A stretch of 64,000 nt of DNA, from assembly GCF_042664795.1 (NCBI RefSeq), contig NZ_JBHTBN010000001.1:248001-312000 (forward strand), written 5' to 3'. The position numbers and the translations under genes are program-made. This DNA comes from Jejudonia soesokkakensis. Lineage in GTDB: Bacteria; Bacteroidota; Bacteroidia; Flavobacteriales; Flavobacteriaceae. The notes below the pieces were generated by a model. That model did no database searches. It was not told the DNA's origin and saw nothing but the letters and a program-made list of their open reading frames with translations. Below are positions 62,715 to 64,000 of the stretch, one piece after another (position 1 is the stretch's first letter; each line of letters starts with the position of its first letter).

Positions 62715-63923
62715 ATGCTCGAAAAAACAGATTTAGATTACGAAAAAACAGTACTTATAGGTTTAATTACTCAAAATCAGGATGAAGAAAAGTCTGAAGA
62801 GTATCTTGACGAACTCGAATTTTTAGCTTATACAGCTGGTGGTGAAGTTTTAAAGCGTTTTACTCAGAAGCTTCAAATGCCAAATCCGAAGACATTTATA
62901 GGGACTGGAAAAATGGAAGAGGTTCGTGAGTTTGTAGCAGCAAATGATGTAGGTATTGCTATTTTTGATGATGAGTTATCTCCAGCGCAGCAAAAGAATA
63001 TCGAAAAAATCTTACAGTGTAAGATCATTGATAGAACAAACCTAATCCTGGATATTTTTGCACAAAGAGCTCAGACCAGTTATGCCAGAACACAAGTCGA
63101 ACTCGCACAATACGAATATCTACTTCCCCGTCTAGCAGGAATGTGGACTCACCTTGAAAGACAGCGTGGTGGAATTGGGATGAGAGGACCTGGAGAAACA
63201 GAAATTGAAACGGATAGACGTATTGTAAGAGATCGTATTTCTTTATTAAAAAAGAAAATCAGTAAGATCGATAAGCAGATGGAAATTCAACGAGGCAATC
63301 GGGGGGCGCTTGTAAGAGTAGCTCTTATTGGATATACCAATGTGGGAAAATCGACTCTTATGAACGTCATTAGCAAGAGTGAGGTCTTTGCAGAAAATAA
63401 GTTATTTGCAACGCTCGACACAACTGTTAGAAAAGTGGTTATTGGAAATCTCCCTTTTTTACTAAGTGATACTGTTGGGTTTATTCGAAAATTACCTACT
63501 CAATTAGTAGAGTCGTTTAAGAGTACACTTGATGAAGTTCGCGAAGCCGACTTATTACTGCACGTTGTTGATATTTCACATCCTTCTTTTGAAGATCATA
63601 TTGCTTCCGTAAATAAAATTCTTGATGAAATAGATAGTGCAGATAAGCCCACTATCATGGTTTTTAATAAGATTGATGCGTATGAGCCTGAAATTATTGA
63701 GGAAGATGATTTGGTTACTGAAAAGACAAAGGCACATAATACGCTTCAGGAATGGAAAAAAACCTGGATGCACACGACCAATGGAGATGCCATTTTTATC
63801 TCTGCGTTAGAAAAAGAAAATTTTGAAGAATTTAGAAAGCTGGTCTATGATAAAGTCAGAGACATTCATGTAACACGCTTTCCGTATAACAACTTTTTAT
63901 ATCCCGAAGAATATGTAGAATAA
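62715..63923 (+). CDS. hflX: GTPase HflX
   Basis: 402 residues from ATG 62715; in-frame codons upstream (from 62652) give a Cys-rich stretch foreign to the family. The N-terminal HflX domain contains the PNPKTFIGTGK block (about 55-65), a coiled-coil with GGIGMRGPGETEIE follows, and then the G domain: G1 GYTNVGKST (about 206-214), G3 DTVG, G4 NKID. HflX is a ribosome-binding GTPase that splits or rescues stalled 70S ribosomes under stress. Terminator at 63927. Confidence 0.95.
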   Translation: MLEKTDLDYEKTVLIGLITQNQDEEKSEEYLDELEFLAYTAGGEVLKRFTQKLQMPNPKTFIGTGKMEEVREFVAANDVGIAIFDDELSPAQQKNIEKILQCKIIDRTNLILDIFAQRAQTSYARTQVELAQYEYLLPRLAGMWTHLERQRGGIGMRGPGETEIETDRRIVRDRISLLKKKISKIDKQMEIQRGNRGALVRVALIGYTNVGKSTLMNVISKSEVFAENKLFATLDTTVRKVVIGNLPFLLSDTVGFIRKLPTQLVESFKSTLDEVREADLLLHVVDISHPSFEDHIASVNKILDEIDSADKPTIMVFNKIDAYEPEIIEEDDLVTEKTKAHNTLQEWKKTWMHTTNGDAIFISALEKENFEEFRKLVYDKVRDIHVTRFPYNNFLYPEEYVE

Positions 63924-63926
63924 AAA

Positions 63927-63954
63927 AAACCCTCAAGAAATTGAGGGTTTTTTT
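63927..63954 (+). terminator. Intrinsic terminator of hflX
   Basis: CCCTCAA (63930-63936), GAAA loop, TTGAGGG (63941-63947), flanked by A and T runs. The remaining 46 bp of the window hold nothing recognisable. Confidence 0.92.
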
Positions 63955-64000
63955 ATGAGAAAGGTGCCAGTTAAGAGGATATTAAAGACTAACTAACCAA

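Overview
The window is chromosomal DNA of a marine-type member of the Flavobacteriaceae (Bacteroidota). Evidence: low GC, almost no Shine-Dalgarno sequences, promoter -7 boxes of the Bacteroidota form TAnnTTTG (several overlap 'TTTGCAGC'), many SusC/Oar-like TonB-dependent receptors, type IX secretion (T9SS) sorting domains of types A and B, PorP/SprF, SDR-type threonine dehydrogenase and a eukaryote-like IleRS. I count 53 protein genes (the first is cut by the window edge) and one tRNA. I see no insertion sequence, prophage, CRISPR array or rRNA; most of the window looks like ordinary core chromosome.

Layout. 1-8.9 kb: a haem biosynthesis locus, hemH and an AraC-type regulator on the minus strand facing hemA-hemC-hemD-hemE-(DUF6973-like)-(EI24 family)-hemF-hemB. 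It covers glutamyl-tRNA to coproporphyrinogen oxidation plus ferrochelatase; hemL and protoporphyrinogen oxidase are not here. A perfect 7-1-7 palindrome lies between the hemA -7 box and its start codon, and a REP-like hairpin separates hemD from hemE. 8.9-16 kb: a SCO copper chaperone, the RseP site-2 protease, two secreted T9SS proteases (S8 and matrixin-like, the latter with four 80-residue repeats) and tRNA-Asn(GUU). 16-22.7 kb: threonine dehydrogenase, lipoprotein, SDR protein, membrane M28 peptidase, CBS protein, zinc-ribbon protein and an outer-membrane DUF6268 protein. 22.8-28 kb: ileS (type 2, with a swapped GxHH signature), a DksA-like protein without its zinc site, an exported protein and lspA.

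28-37 kb (minus strand): a degenerate PAS/kinase-like protein, a DUF2752 plus two CD225/dispanin-like membrane proteins, then a tightly overlapping operon (retropepsin-like protease, RimK ligase, AstE-like deacylase, 5-formyl-THF cyclo-ligase) preceded by a second RimK paralogue. A TonB receptor with a His-rich small partner follows, probably for metal uptake. 37-47 kb (plus strand): uvrC, a patatin/surface-antigen protein, and aromatic amino acid catabolism (hmgA, a CCC-motif membrane protein, hppD, a DUF3108 protein, tryptophan dioxygenase), then an M23 lipoprotein. 47-57 kb: an Oar-like TonB receptor, a small membrane protein, a secreted nuclease-family protein, and a TonB receptor with a DUF5689 lipoprotein. 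57-62.4 kb: a T9SS/gliding-type unit (CHU_C adhesin, PorP/SprF, OmpA/PD40 protein). hflX closes the window.

The observations I rate highest are the RimK/RimK/retropepsin/AstE/folate cyclo-ligase cluster, which could be a poly-alpha-glutamate tailing and trimming system, and the GxHH IleRS2, a signature linked to extreme mupirocin resistance. All assignments come from reading motifs and context; no database search was run.
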